DNA of 62,648 nucleotides, taken from contig SVLE01000004.1 in NCBI GenBank assembly GCA_015068065.1, positions 1 through 62,648 on the forward strand, in the 5' to 3' direction. Below the pieces are notes generated by a model. That model was given only the letters and a program-made list of their open reading frames with translations, made no database searches and was not told the DNA's origin. Both the position numbers and the translations under genes were made by a program. This DNA is from Oscillospiraceae bacterium (GTDB taxonomy: Bacteria > Bacillota > Clostridia > Oscillospirales > Oscillospiraceae). Numbering within the stretch: the first letter of the stretch is position 1; every line of letters starts with the position of its first letter. Of this stretch, positions 43,400-51,207 are shown in pieces.

Positions 43400-44884
43400 T
43401 TATTTGTGATAGAGCTTGTTGGTCTGGTACTGGGGCTGGCAGGTGAGCAGCAGGCCCAGCTTTTTATAGGTCACGCTGTCCGCCGGGGAGAGCATGACGG
43501 AGCAGTGGGCCTGACAGCCCTTGAGCTGACCCAGATGCTCCAATGCTTTCTGGGCAAGAGGGTCGGTGTTGGCGGAGGTGGCGAGGGCGATGAGAACCTC
43601 GTCGCTGTGCAGACGGGGGTTGGAGGAGCCCAGATGATGGACCTTCAGGGTCTGGATAGGCTGGATGGCGGACTGGGAGATGAGGTGCACCTCGTGATCG
43701 ATGCCGGCCAGCTCTTTCAGGGCGTTGAGCAGGGCGGCGGCGGAGCAGCCCATCAGCTCGGAGGTCTTGCCGTCTACTACCGTGCCATTGGGCAGTTCGA
43801 TGGCCATGGCGGGCTCGCCGGTCGCCTCGGCGGCCTGCAGGGCGGGGGTGACACACAACCGGTCGGTGGTTTTCAGGTCCATCTGGCTCATGAGCGTCTG
43901 AAGCTTGTCCACTTCCACGGTGCAGTCCTGACCCTGACGCTGACCGCACAGGGCACAGAGATAGCGACGAATGATCTCCTGTCGGGAGGCTTCCCGGCAG
44001 GCCTCGTCATCCACGATGCAGTTGCCCGCCATATTCACACCCATGTCGGTGGGAGATTTGTAGGGGCAGGAGCCCATGATCTGACGGAAAGTGGCGGCCA
44101 GAACGGGGAAGATCTCCACGTCCCGGTTATAGTTTACCGTGGTCTGGCCGTAGGCATCCAGATGGAAGGGGTCGATCATATTTACATCGTTCAGGTCGGC
44201 GGTGGCCGCCTCGTAGGCCAGATTGACCGGATGCTTCAAGGGCAGGTTCCAGATGGGGAAGGTCTCAAACTTGGCGTAGCCCGCGGCGATGCCCCGCTTA
44301 TGCTCGTGGTACAGCTGGGACAGGCAGGTGGCCATTTTGCCGCTGCCGGGGCCGGGGGCGGTGACCACCACCAGAGGACGGGTGGTCTTGATATAATCGT
44401 TGATACCAAACCCCTCGTCGCTGACGATGCGGGTGATGTCGTTGGGGTAGCCAGGGATGGGATAGTGGCGGTAGGTCTGGATGCCCAGACTGTTCAGTCG
44501 GGACTCGAAGGCCTGAGCGGCGGTCTGGCCCGCCCAGCGGGTGAGCACCACACTGCCCACATACAGGCCGATATCACGGAACGCATCGATCAGACGCAGA
44601 ATTTCCAGATCGTAGGTGATGCCCAGATCGCCGCGCACCTTGTTCTTCTCGATATCGGCGGCGTTGATGGCGATGACGATTTCGGCCTGATCGGCCAGCT
44701 GGATGAGCATCTTCACCTTGCTGTCGGGGAGGAAACCGGGCAGGACCCGGGAGGCGTGAAAGTCGTCAAAGAGCTTGCCGCCGAACTCCAGATACAGCTT
44801 GCCGCCGAACTGGTCGATACGCTGACGGATATGCTCCGACTGCATTTGCAGATATTGGTCGTTGTCAAAACCGATCTTACTCAC
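43400..44884 (-). CDS. DUF1846 family protein
   Basis: 494 residues. Matches the conserved Firmicute DUF1846 family: KIGFDNDQYLQMQSEHI at the N-terminus, LYLEFGGKLFDDFHASRVLPGF, TAPGPGSGKMATCLSQLYHE (a P-loop-like glycine-rich segment), RLHSDEVLIALATSANTDP. Biochemical role unknown. I chose the GTG at 44884 because it has GAGAGGGACAGG upstream and gives the family N-terminus. A TACAAT -10-like box overlaps the longer frame. It is the last host gene before the mobile element. Confidence 0.88.
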   Translation of the reverse strand: MSKIGFDNDQYLQMQSEHIRQRIDQFGGKLYLEFGGKLFDDFHASRVLPGFLPDSKVKMLIQLADQAEIVIAINAADIEKNKVRGDLGITYDLEILRLIDAFRDIGLYVGSVVLTRWAGQTAAQAFESRLNSLGIQTYRHYPIPGYPNDITRIVSDEGFGINDYIKTTRPLVVVTAPGPGSGKMATCLSQLYHEHKRGIAAGYAKFETFPIWNLPLKHPVNLAYEAATADLNDVNMIDPFHLDAYGQTTVNYNRDVEIFPVLAATFRQIMGSCPYKSPTDMGVNMAGNCIVDDEACREASRQEIIRRYLCALCGQRQGQDCTVEVDKLQTLMSQMDLKTTDRLCVTPALQAAEATGEPAMAIELPNGTVVDGKTSELMGCSAAALLNALKELAGIDHEVHLISQSAIQPIQTLKVHHLGSSNPRLHSDEVLIALATSANTDPLAQKALEHLGQLKGCQAHCSVMLSPADSVTYKKLGLLLTCQPQYQTNKLYHK

Positions 44885-44988
44885 AGCCCTGTCCCTCTCT
44901 TTCGGAAACTCACCTATACATTGTACAATTCTGCCCACGCTCCGTCAAGGTGAAACCGACAGAAATTGCCACAAGCTGAATAATTAGA

Positions 44989-45036
44989 ATAAATGCGAGA
45001 GAACGCGACAAGCGTTTTCCCGCATTTATTTTTTTG
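44989..45036 (+). other. Hairpin with T-run at the host/element boundary
   Basis: AAATGCG ... AACGC-GACAA-GCGTT ... CGCATTT followed by TATTTTTTT. Terminator-like on the plus strand, but no plus-strand gene lies upstream in the window. It may protect the element's first operon from outside transcription, or mark the left end. No duplicated att core could be identified because the right end is outside the window. Confidence 0.45.
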
Positions 45037-45068
45037 TCTAAAAACCAGTGAAAAGGAGGACGAAAGGC

Positions 45069-45332
45069 TTGACCAAGAGACACCTTACCCTGAAAGACCG
45101 CGAAGAAATGGAAGCGCTCTATAACAAAGGGTGCAGCGCGGCGAAGATCGCGGAGAAGCTGAAAGTCCATCGGGCCACCGTCTACAACGAATTGCGCCGG
45201 GGCGATACCGGCGAAATGGATTGTAACGGTCGCATTGGGTACAGCGCGGAGCTGGCCCAGCAGCGGCTTTATGAGCGGCGACGGATGGGCCGGGAAGCTG
45301 GCAGGACGAAAGCCACAAATACCGCCTCTTAA
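45069..45332 (+). CDS. Helix-turn-helix protein, IS30-type HTH domain
   Basis: 87 residues. N-terminal HTH_38-like domain (LTLKDREEMEALYNKG, SAAKIAEKLKVHRATVYNEL) as in the N-terminus of IS30 transposases, without a DDE domain. Start taken as TTG at 45069 with AAGGAGG 9 nt upstream; a GTG at 45048 is possible. First gene of the element's plus-strand operon. Probably a DNA-binding regulator; such short forms are common in Firmicute prophages. Confidence 0.8.
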   Translation: MTKRHLTLKDREEMEALYNKGCSAAKIAEKLKVHRATVYNELRRGDTGEMDCNGRIGYSAELAQQRLYERRRMGREAGRTKATNTAS

Positions 45333-45364
45333 TATAAGGGCGGCCCACAAGAGAGGATTTATTT

Positions 45365-45730
45365 ATGAGAGTTGCATACACGGAGATCATCGAAAACAAT
45401 GCCCGCACACAAATCAATATCTATACCCCCGAACAGTACGACGCTGAAATGGCGCGCCGGAAGCGGGTACAACTGCGGCGCAAGCGTGATGCAGCTCGCG
45501 CCCGGCGCATGAATCGGAGGCGGGAAGCCATCGGCGGCGCTTTGATGTGGCTGGGCTTTATCGCTCTGCTGGCCTCCGGCGGAGCGGAAGAAATTTGGCA
45601 GATCATCGTTGTAGGCCTGGGCGGTCTGGCCTTGCTCGTTTTCGGCGGCTGGCTGGCCCATGCGTTCTACGGTCAGGAGAAAGACGCGGAGTGGCTGCGC
45701 CGTATGCGCAAGCTCGGTATGTTGGAATGA
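45365..45730 (+). CDS. Small basic membrane protein of the element
   Basis: 121 residues. A very Arg-rich cytoplasmic stretch (residues ~30-58) is followed by two membrane helices (~59-75, ~82-100) and a charged tail. No family recognised. Stop overlaps the next start (ATGA). Confidence 0.7.
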   Translation: MRVAYTEIIENNARTQINIYTPEQYDAEMARRKRVQLRRKRDAARARRMNRRREAIGGALMWLGFIALLASGGAEEIWQIIVVGLGGLALLVFGGWLAHAFYGQEKDAEWLRRMRKLGMLE

Positions 45731-45999
45731 TGGACGAGCGGGCGCGGATTCACGAACAGGCCACGGCGCGGGAGCGGGAAAACCGCTGGTGCGCAAAAGG
45801 CCGTGCAAAGGTCGTGCATCCGAAATACGGACAAGTGATCGTGCCGCATGGCTCAAATTATGCCGCTATCCTGAACGCGGCGGAATACTGGGGCTGCGAC
45901 TGGCTGGAAGTCCTCGACGCGGAAGTGTGGTTGGCTCTGCCGGGCGACGGCCCCTTGGTGAAACCAAAAGAATTTTGCAAAAGAATCGGAGGCAACTAA
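45727..45999 (+). CDS. Hypothetical protein of the element
   Basis: 90 residues, soluble, with HPKYGQVIVPHGSNYAAILN and a hydrophobic/acidic core (YWGCDWLEVLDAEVWL). Function unknown. Starts inside the previous stop (ATGATGG) and ends 2 bp before dut, so it belongs to the coupled operon. Confidence 0.7.
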   Translation: MMDERARIHEQATARERENRWCAKGRAKVVHPKYGQVIVPHGSNYAAILNAAEYWGCDWLEVLDAEVWLALPGDGPLVKPKEFCKRIGGN

Positions 46000-46001
46000 A
46001 T

Positions 46002-46421
46002 ATGAATGTGAGAATCAACACCCATGGAAATCCCTTGCCGGAAGTTCACGGAGAATGGATTGACCTTTGCACAGCAGAGGAAACCACGCTCAACTTCCTG
46101 GACTACAAGATCATTTCCCTGGGTGTTTCTATTGAAATCCCCGACGGCTACTATGCCCACATCGTCCCTCGCTCCTCCACCTTTGAAAAGTGGGGCATCC
46201 TGCTTGCCAACAGTATGGGCGTGATCGAAAACGACTATTGCGGCGACGGTGATGTGTGGGGCTTCCCTGCTATCTGCTTGCGGCAAGAGGGTACGACCAT
46301 CCCCAAGGGTACGCGCGTCTGTCAGTTCCGACTTGTGGAGAAAGCCCCTGCTGTTTCCTTTGTCCCGGTGGAGAGCCTGGGCAACCGCAATCGTGGCGGC
46401 TTTGGCAGCACGGGAGGTTGA
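46002..46421 (+). CDS. dut: dUTPase-like nucleotidohydrolase
   Basis: 139 residues. Trimeric dUTPase fold: IISLGVSIEIPDGYYAHIVPR, motif 2 PRSSTFEKWGI, motif 3-like NSMGVIENDYCGDGDVWGF (usual GVID replaced by GVIE), motif 4 QEGTTIPKGTRVCQFRL and the glycine-rich C-terminus RGGFGSTGG. Phage dUTPases keep uracil out of DNA and can also act as signalling proteins. GGAGG precedes the ATG. Confidence 0.9.
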   Translation: MNVRINTHGNPLPEVHGEWIDLCTAEETTLNFLDYKIISLGVSIEIPDGYYAHIVPRSSTFEKWGILLANSMGVIENDYCGDGDVWGFPAICLRQEGTTIPKGTRVCQFRLVEKAPAVSFVPVESLGNRNRGGFGSTGG

Positions 46422-46422
46422 C

Positions 46423-46677
46423 ATGGTGGCGCTGCTTATTGCTGCCGGAGTTACGGCGGCGCTGGGCTTCATTCTGGCAATCGTGTCGCTGGTGCTGGTC
46501 ATAGTGGCCCCGTCCTTTGACGAGTTCGGCCAGATCAATGAGTGCATCGGCTGTCCGATGAACACTTGCCGGGCCTGCCGCTTCAACCCGGAATACTGGG
46601 ACGGCACAAAATACATCGGGCCGTCGCGGCGGGAGCTGGCGCGCATGAGAAAGGAGATCACCAATGAGCAGATGTAA
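46423..46677 (+). CDS. Small membrane protein with Cys cluster
   Basis: 84 residues: an N-terminal hydrophobic helix (MVALLIAAGVTAALGFILAI onward) and a soluble tail with CIGCPMNTCRAC, likely metal-binding. Begins 1 bp after dut and overlaps the next gene by 14 bp. Function unknown. Confidence 0.72.
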   Translation: MVALLIAAGVTAALGFILAIVSLVLVIVAPSFDEFGQINECIGCPMNTCRACRFNPEYWDGTKYIGPSRRELARMRKEITNEQM

Positions 46678-46897
46678 AGGCTGCGGCGCAGAAATCGACT
46701 GGGTGCGGATGAAAAGCGGAAAGTCGATGCCCGTTGACCCGGAGCCGGTATTTGTGGCGGAGGGCGGAAACCAAGTATTTATCACCGACGAGGGCGACAC
46801 GATCACCGGCACCGCAACAGAGAGCAAGACGGGAGAGGTCGCCTTTGTTCCGCACTGGGCCACCTGTCCGGCATACAAGCAATTCAAAAGAAAATAG
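46664..46897 (+). CDS. Small zinc-ribbon-like protein
   Basis: 77 residues. MSRCKGCGAEIDWVRMKSGK at the N-terminus resembles one half of a zinc ribbon, and ATCPAYKQF supplies a late Cys. The form is recurrent in Firmicute phages. Function unknown. Confidence 0.72.
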   Translation: MSRCKGCGAEIDWVRMKSGKSMPVDPEPVFVAEGGNQVFITDEGDTITGTATESKTGEVAFVPHWATCPAYKQFKRK

Positions 46898-46907
46898 GAG
46901 GAAAACC

Positions 46908-47435
46908 ATGGAGAATATCAAAATTCAGGATGTGCGGGAGCTGTGCCAGCGCGGCGCGCTGCGAGCTTTCGCCAAGGGCGGAGGCGTGTATCTGGAGGAC
47001 ACCACCACCGGCGAGAGTGTCCGGCTGGACAACCGCCCTGAAAAAGCAAGCACCCCGTCCCGACATGAGCCGGAGCGCCGCAGCCGTGTAGAGCGGATGT
47101 TTGGCAGCCGGGAAACCTGGAACACCAACCAGCCCGACGACGACCAGGGGCCTTACAAGGGCTTCCTGCTGGTAAAGTGTGAGGAGTGCGGCGAGGTCAA
47201 GGCGTTCTGTGCAAAGCGCGAAACCTACGGCTTTAAGTGTTCCTGTGGCTACGAAACGGCGCTGGAGAAGCTGCGCCCCGTATTCATGCACTGCAAATGC
47301 GGCAAGACATTCCGCTACAAGACCAACATGACGGCGGAAACTTTCTCGCATACCTGTCTTTCCTGCAAGGCTCCCGTGGATTTGGAGCTGAATAAAAAGC
47401 AGACGGCCTATGTGACCGTCGGAGAGAGGAGATAA
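46908..47435 (+). CDS. Zinc-ribbon protein of the element
   Basis: 175 residues. The N-terminal half is charged. The C-terminal half has three CxxC/CxC pairs (CEECGEVKAFCAK, CSCGYE, CKCGKTF, CLSCKAP) suggesting two zinc ribbons. Strong AGGAGG before the ATG. Directly upstream of the DGR-type variable protein; such gene order is seen in phages but the role is unknown. Confidence 0.75.
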   Translation: MENIKIQDVRELCQRGALRAFAKGGGVYLEDTTTGESVRLDNRPEKASTPSRHEPERRSRVERMFGSRETWNTNQPDDDQGPYKGFLLVKCEECGEVKAFCAKRETYGFKCSCGYETALEKLRPVFMHCKCGKTFRYKTNMTAETFSHTCLSCKAPVDLELNKKQTAYVTVGERR

Positions 47436-47439
47436 CAGC

Positions 47440-48600
47440 ATGGAAAACAATATGGCAAAGGTCAATTATCGGTATTTCGGGCTGGCTATGAGCGCCGAGG
47501 GCGGCGAGGACTTTGTGGGCAAACAGGCGGCGGCCTTTCTGTCCCATGTGAAAGAGGACGAGGCCCGCATGGAGGCGGCGGAGGACACCGCGCCGGAGTG
47601 CAAGGAGATCACCGCGCCCGTCCCCGTAGAGGACGGTATGGAGTGGAATGTGGTAGCGATCTACGATAACGCGGGCATCCCCTCCATCATGCACCGCTTC
47701 CGCCGGGTGACAAACAAGGAGCTGTTCGGCGGCAGCGACAAGGTACATCCTGCTTTCATCATCGGCGGCGAGGTCTACGACGAGATTTTTATTTCCGTCT
47801 ACCAAAATACCATGATCGGCGACAAGCCGTACAGCCTGCCCGGCGCAAAGCCCGTTACCAACATTACGCAGGAAGATTTCGCGGAGCTGTGCTTCTCCAA
47901 GGGCGAGGGCTGGCACTGCCTGACCGCTGCGGAGTGGGGCTTGCTGGCGAACATCAGCGCCAAGCTGGGGACGCTGCCCCATGGCAACACCGATTGCGGC
48001 AGATGGCACGGCGATACCAGCGAAAAGGGCGAAAATGTGGGCAACGGCGGCATGACGGCCACCGGCACCGGCCCGGCCACATGGACGCACGATCACACCG
48101 CAACGGGTGTCCACGATCTCTGCGGCAACATTTGGGAGTTTGCCCGTGGTATGCGCATCCTGGACGGCGCTTTGCAGGCGGCGGAGAACAACGACGCGGC
48201 ACTGCCCGAAACCGATCTGTCGGAGGGCGGCACCGGCTGGAAGCCTATCACCGACAACGAGGGAAAGCCTGTGTTTGTTTCCGTGGGTCGTGAGAAGATC
48301 ACCTTTACCACGGACAGCAAGATCGAGGGCGACTATACCGGCATCCCCTGGGAGCGGGTCAACATGGATTGCGAGAGCGAGCAGTTGAAAGCGCTGGCGT
48401 TCTACGCCGGGGAGCCTGGGGCTTATTGCTATGTGGACAACACCGAGGGCGAGTACATCCTGATTCGCGGCGGCCGCTGGGACGATGGGGCCAGCGCCGG
48501 GGTGTTCAGCTCCGACCTGGACAATGCCCGGTCGAATGCCAGCGGCAACCTCGGCGGTCGTTCCGCTTTCTTCAAGAAACACTGTAACGCCGGACACTGA
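47440..48600 (+). CDS. FGE/C-type-lectin-fold protein, probable DGR variable (target) protein
   Basis: 386 residues. The middle is a formylglycine-generating-enzyme (SUMF1-like) fold: HCLTAAEWGLLANISAK, HDLCGNIWEFARGMR, GIPWERV. The C-terminus has the typical C-type lectin end of diversity-generating retroelement targets: LIRGGRWDDGASAGVFSSDL, then DNARSNASGNLGGRSAF. This W-x-x-G-x-x-A-G-V-F ... R-S-x ... G-G-R-S-A pattern is the one diversified by adenine mutagenesis. No template repeat, avd or reverse transcriptase is visible in the window. An IS110 remnant starts about 60 bp downstream. Confidence 0.85.
   Translation: MENNMAKVNYRYFGLAMSAEGGEDFVGKQAAAFLSHVKEDEARMEAAEDTAPECKEITAPVPVEDGMEWNVVAIYDNAGIPSIMHRFRRVTNKELFGGSDKVHPAFIIGGEVYDEIFISVYQNTMIGDKPYSLPGAKPVTNITQEDFAELCFSKGEGWHCLTAAEWGLLANISAKLGTLPHGNTDCGRWHGDTSEKGENVGNGGMTATGTGPATWTHDHTATGVHDLCGNIWEFARGMRILDGALQAAENNDAALPETDLSEGGTGWKPITDNEGKPVFVSVGREKITFTTDSKIEGDYTGIPWERVNMDCESEQLKALAFYAGEPGAYCYVDNTEGEYILIRGGRWDDGASAGVFSSDLDNARSNASGNLGGRSAFFKKHCNAGH
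48463..48597 (+). other. Putative DGR variable region (VR)
   Basis: The last ~45 codons of the variable protein. In DGR targets the variable positions come from template AAY codons. Here residues at those positions (D-D after W, A-S, S-S-D after F, D, A-S-G) are encoded by GAC, GAT, GCC, AGC, TCC and GGC, while flanking scaffold residues (GG, W, AGVF, R-S, GGRSAF) are conserved. Without the template repeat this remains a pattern-based assignment. Confidence 0.65.
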
Positions 48601-48608
48601 AACACTGA

Positions 48609-48630
48609 CCGTCGAGCGGGAGCGAGACGG
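48609..48630 (+). other. Hairpin just after VR, GGGA loop
   Basis: CCGTC-GAGC-GGGA-GCGA-GACGG: a 5-bp stem, tandem G.A mismatches, two G-C pairs and a GRNA-class tetraloop, 9 nt after the stop codon. DGR targets often carry a hairpin/cruciform with such a loop a few bases after the VR. Confidence 0.5.
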
Positions 48631-48659
48631 CAAAGGAGACCAACTATGGAAAGTCAATA

Positions 48660-49498
48660 GGAAAAACTGAAAAATTGTAAGAGAAAAAAGGGCACAGCAA
48701 AGCAGAGCTGCTTTCGCAGCCCGGATCGAAATAGAGAAAATTAAGCCAAGTCAAAAACAATATTTTTTGTAAGCAAAGTAAAGATGACTCGGATGAGCTT
48801 ATGGGAGGTATGGCCCAATGCGCAATAATGGGACTTTCCCTGGGCAATTTTAGAATTGTAGTATTGCGCAAATGTCTCATTGTTTCGGACGACATTGTGC
48901 GCGGCATTGATTAGGGCATAGCGTAGCATGGAGTTGCCTCGCTTAGACATTCTCGTACTTCTGGCGTTGAAATTACCAGACTGGATTACTGCGGGATCAA
49001 GACCAGCATAGGCGAGGAGCTTAGATGGTGAAGAAAACCGCTGGATGTTTCCAATACAAGAAAGAATCATCGCTCCGTTTAGATGTCCAATTCCCGGAAT
49101 AGTCATGATTGGAGAACGAAGGGCGTCCATGATGGCGGCGATCTCAGTTTCTACTTGGTCAAGTTGAGTGGAGAAAAGTTCGATTTGTGAAACTGCTTGA
49201 CGGATCTGCAAAGCCAGCGCCGGGCTGTCTGTACCAATAGAGTGTTTTGCCAGTTCACGCAGACGAATTGCATCCTCCTTCTTGTACTTGCCCATGGAGG
49301 CTTTGCGTAAGAGGTTTGACAGATAAGTAAGATGGAGCGATTGAACCTCTGCCGGTCTGGGATGGGCCTTAAGAAGGGTGTAAGAGACATTGATGTGGAG
49401 ACCGGCCCGAAAGAACTGATTCAACTCTGGGAAGAGCTGGTCAACAAAACCGCCAAGTTGGATTTTACAGCGCGTGCGCATGAGGATAAGGTTTTGCC
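48660..49498 (-). mobile_element. IS110-family insertion sequence remnant
   Basis: The minus strand encodes about 250 residues (stop at 48741) of an IS110/IS116/IS902 transposase. It has the middle linker and the complete C-terminal Transposase_20 domain with IPGIGHLNGAMILSCIGNIQ, SPSKLLAYAGLDP and the catalytic-Ser region RMSKRGNSMLRYALINAA. The N-terminal DEDD (RuvC-like) domain and any upstream bridge-RNA region are missing, cut at the junction with the methylase fragment near 49495. It is therefore a dead copy. Its right junction truncates the methylase. Its left side ends close to 48656, after a four-codon open frame. Confidence 0.85.
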
Positions 49499-49771
49499 TG
49501 GGAACGGGATGGAAAAGAGTACCCAAAAATCCACCCGACACAAAAGCCGGTTGGTGTGCTGAAACGGCTGATTGAGATATTCACCGATCCCGGCGATGTG
49601 GTGATAGACCCTTGCGCTGGCAGCGGCTCGACGCTGCGCGCTGCCTGGGAGTGTGGCCGCAATGCCTATGGCTTTGAACGATCAAAGGAATTTTTCACGG
49701 AGGCGGTGGCAAAGATGCTGCCGGGCAAGGAGGAACAGAATGGAAATTGCGAGAGCGCGGGAAATCCTTGA
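49499..49771 (+). pseudogene. C-terminal fragment of a DNA methyltransferase
   Basis: About 90 residues in one frame: WERDGKEYPKIHPTQKPVGV, then PGDVVIDPCAGSGSTLRAA (the DPPY-class SAM site DPCAGSGST) and AYGFERSKEF. It is the tail of an N4/N6 phage-type methylase. The N-terminal catalytic half is gone, replaced by the IS110 remnant. The end overlaps the next gene by 32 bp, so the downstream operon is intact. Confidence 0.85.
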
Positions 49772-50000
49772 CCCGGAACACCGGGAGCATTACGACGGCA
49801 TTGAAACCGTGAACGAGGCTTGCCGGATGGGACGGGATGCGCTGGGTAAGCTGGTGCCGCTGCGCCCCTACCCTGACGACGACGGCGATATTTTGGCCTG
49901 CCAGCGTTGCGGGAGCGGCGAATACCTCCACAACGAGGATGGAACGCCGAACAAGTTTTGCGGTCAGTGCGGCCAGGCAATCGACTGGAGTACAGAATGA
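49740..50000 (+). CDS. Small zinc-ribbon protein
   Basis: 86 residues. Helical N-terminus, then the zinc ribbon CQRCGSGEYLHNEDG ... FCGQCGQAIDW. Strong AGGAGG site (positions 49729-49734). Overlaps both the methylase fragment and the radical SAM start (ATGA). Confidence 0.75.
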   Translation: MEIARAREILDPEHREHYDGIETVNEACRMGRDALGKLVPLRPYPDDDGDILACQRCGSGEYLHNEDGTPNKFCGQCGQAIDWSTE

Positions 50001-50920
50001 GAATCGGCCTGATAGATGTTGACGGCCACAACTTCCCAAACCTTGCCCTGATGCGCATATCTGCATACCACAAAGCGCAGGGCGATCTTGTGGAATGGTG
50101 GTGGAGTGACTTATTCCACTACGACATTGTGTACATGAGCAAGATTTTTTCGGATGAATACAGCCCGGATGTGCCAGAGCCGATGAACGCAGATCGCATT
50201 ATCAAAGGCGGAACGGGCTATTGCATCCATCTGGAGAACGGCAAGGAAGTGTTCGACAAAAGCAAAAACGAGTGGCTGCCGCCGGAGATCGAGCGGATGT
50301 TTCCTGATTACAGCCTGTACCCGCAATACAATTTCGCGGTGAGCATGACCAGCCGGGGGTGTCCGAACTGCTGCGGCTTTTGCCATGTGTGCGCCAAGGA
50401 GGGGCGATGCTCCTACAAGGTGGCGGATGTATCGGACTTCTGGAACGGGCAAAAGGAAATCCGGGTGCTTGACCCGAATTTGACGGCCTGCCCGGACAAG
50501 CGGGATTTGATGCGGCAATACCGGGAAACGGGCGCACAGATCGACTTCACGCAAGGGCTGGACATTCGGTTGCTGGACGAGGACGATGTGGCAGATATAA
50601 ACGCCATGCGCCTGAAAAATGTGCATTTTGCTTGGGATAATCCAAGGCTCGATCTCACGGAAAAATTTGCGTGGTATGCAAAGGTTGGCCGGAAGAACAA
50701 AAGCGGACGATTCGGGACGGTGTATTGCCTCACCAATTTCAATAGCACCATGGAAGAAAACCTGTACAGGATATATACCCTGCGGGAGTTGGGATATGAC
50801 CCGTATGTGATGGTTTATAACAAGCCAAACGCGCCGAAAGAAATTAAACGCCTGCAACGGTGGGTGAACAGCCCGGCAATATTCCGATCAACAAAAAGAT
50901 TTGAAGATTACAAGGGGTAA
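49997..50920 (+). CDS. Radical SAM-like protein of phage type
   Basis: 307 residues. The N-terminal Rossmann-like part (MRIGLIDVDGHNFPNLALM) resembles B12-binding-type domains. The cluster motif SRGCPNCCGFCHVC fits CxxxCxxC of radical SAM enzymes. IDFTQGLDIRLLDEDD and VHFAWDN match the SPASM-free radical SAM core. Homologous proteins occur in Firmicute prophages, but the reaction is unknown. Coupled by ATGA to the gene before. Confidence 0.8.
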   Translation: MRIGLIDVDGHNFPNLALMRISAYHKAQGDLVEWWWSDLFHYDIVYMSKIFSDEYSPDVPEPMNADRIIKGGTGYCIHLENGKEVFDKSKNEWLPPEIERMFPDYSLYPQYNFAVSMTSRGCPNCCGFCHVCAKEGRCSYKVADVSDFWNGQKEIRVLDPNLTACPDKRDLMRQYRETGAQIDFTQGLDIRLLDEDDVADINAMRLKNVHFAWDNPRLDLTEKFAWYAKVGRKNKSGRFGTVYCLTNFNSTMEENLYRIYTLRELGYDPYVMVYNKPNAPKEIKRLQRWVNSPAIFRSTKRFEDYKG

Positions 50921-51192
50921 TGAGCATGAAAATATGCGATAGATGCAGCGTCCCTGGCTGTGCGTTGATTCCTGGCGGGAAAGCCTGCCAGTGCGCGAGA
51001 AAGCGGGTATGCCCGGAGGTCGTAAAGAACGAGGGCGACAGAATCCACGACATGAATAACGAGGAGCTGGCGATCTTGCTTGCCAAGATGGGCGCAGACC
51101 CGGACAGGCTGGACAGAGCGGCGCAATCCTACACCGGCGAGGCTGTGAATAAGTGTCTTGAATTTCTGGAGCGGGCCGTGGAGGAACTATGA
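50920..51192 (+). CDS. Small Cys-rich protein of the element
   Basis: 90 residues. Cys cluster CDRCSVPGCALIPGGKACQC followed by a helical, acidic C-terminal half (LAILLAKMGADPDRLDRAAQ). Function unknown. Starts one base before the end of the radical SAM stop codon. Confidence 0.7.
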   Translation: MSMKICDRCSVPGCALIPGGKACQCARKRVCPEVVKNEGDRIHDMNNEELAILLAKMGADPDRLDRAAQSYTGEAVNKCLEFLERAVEEL

Positions 51193-51207
51193 GAACGGAG
51201 GCGGACG

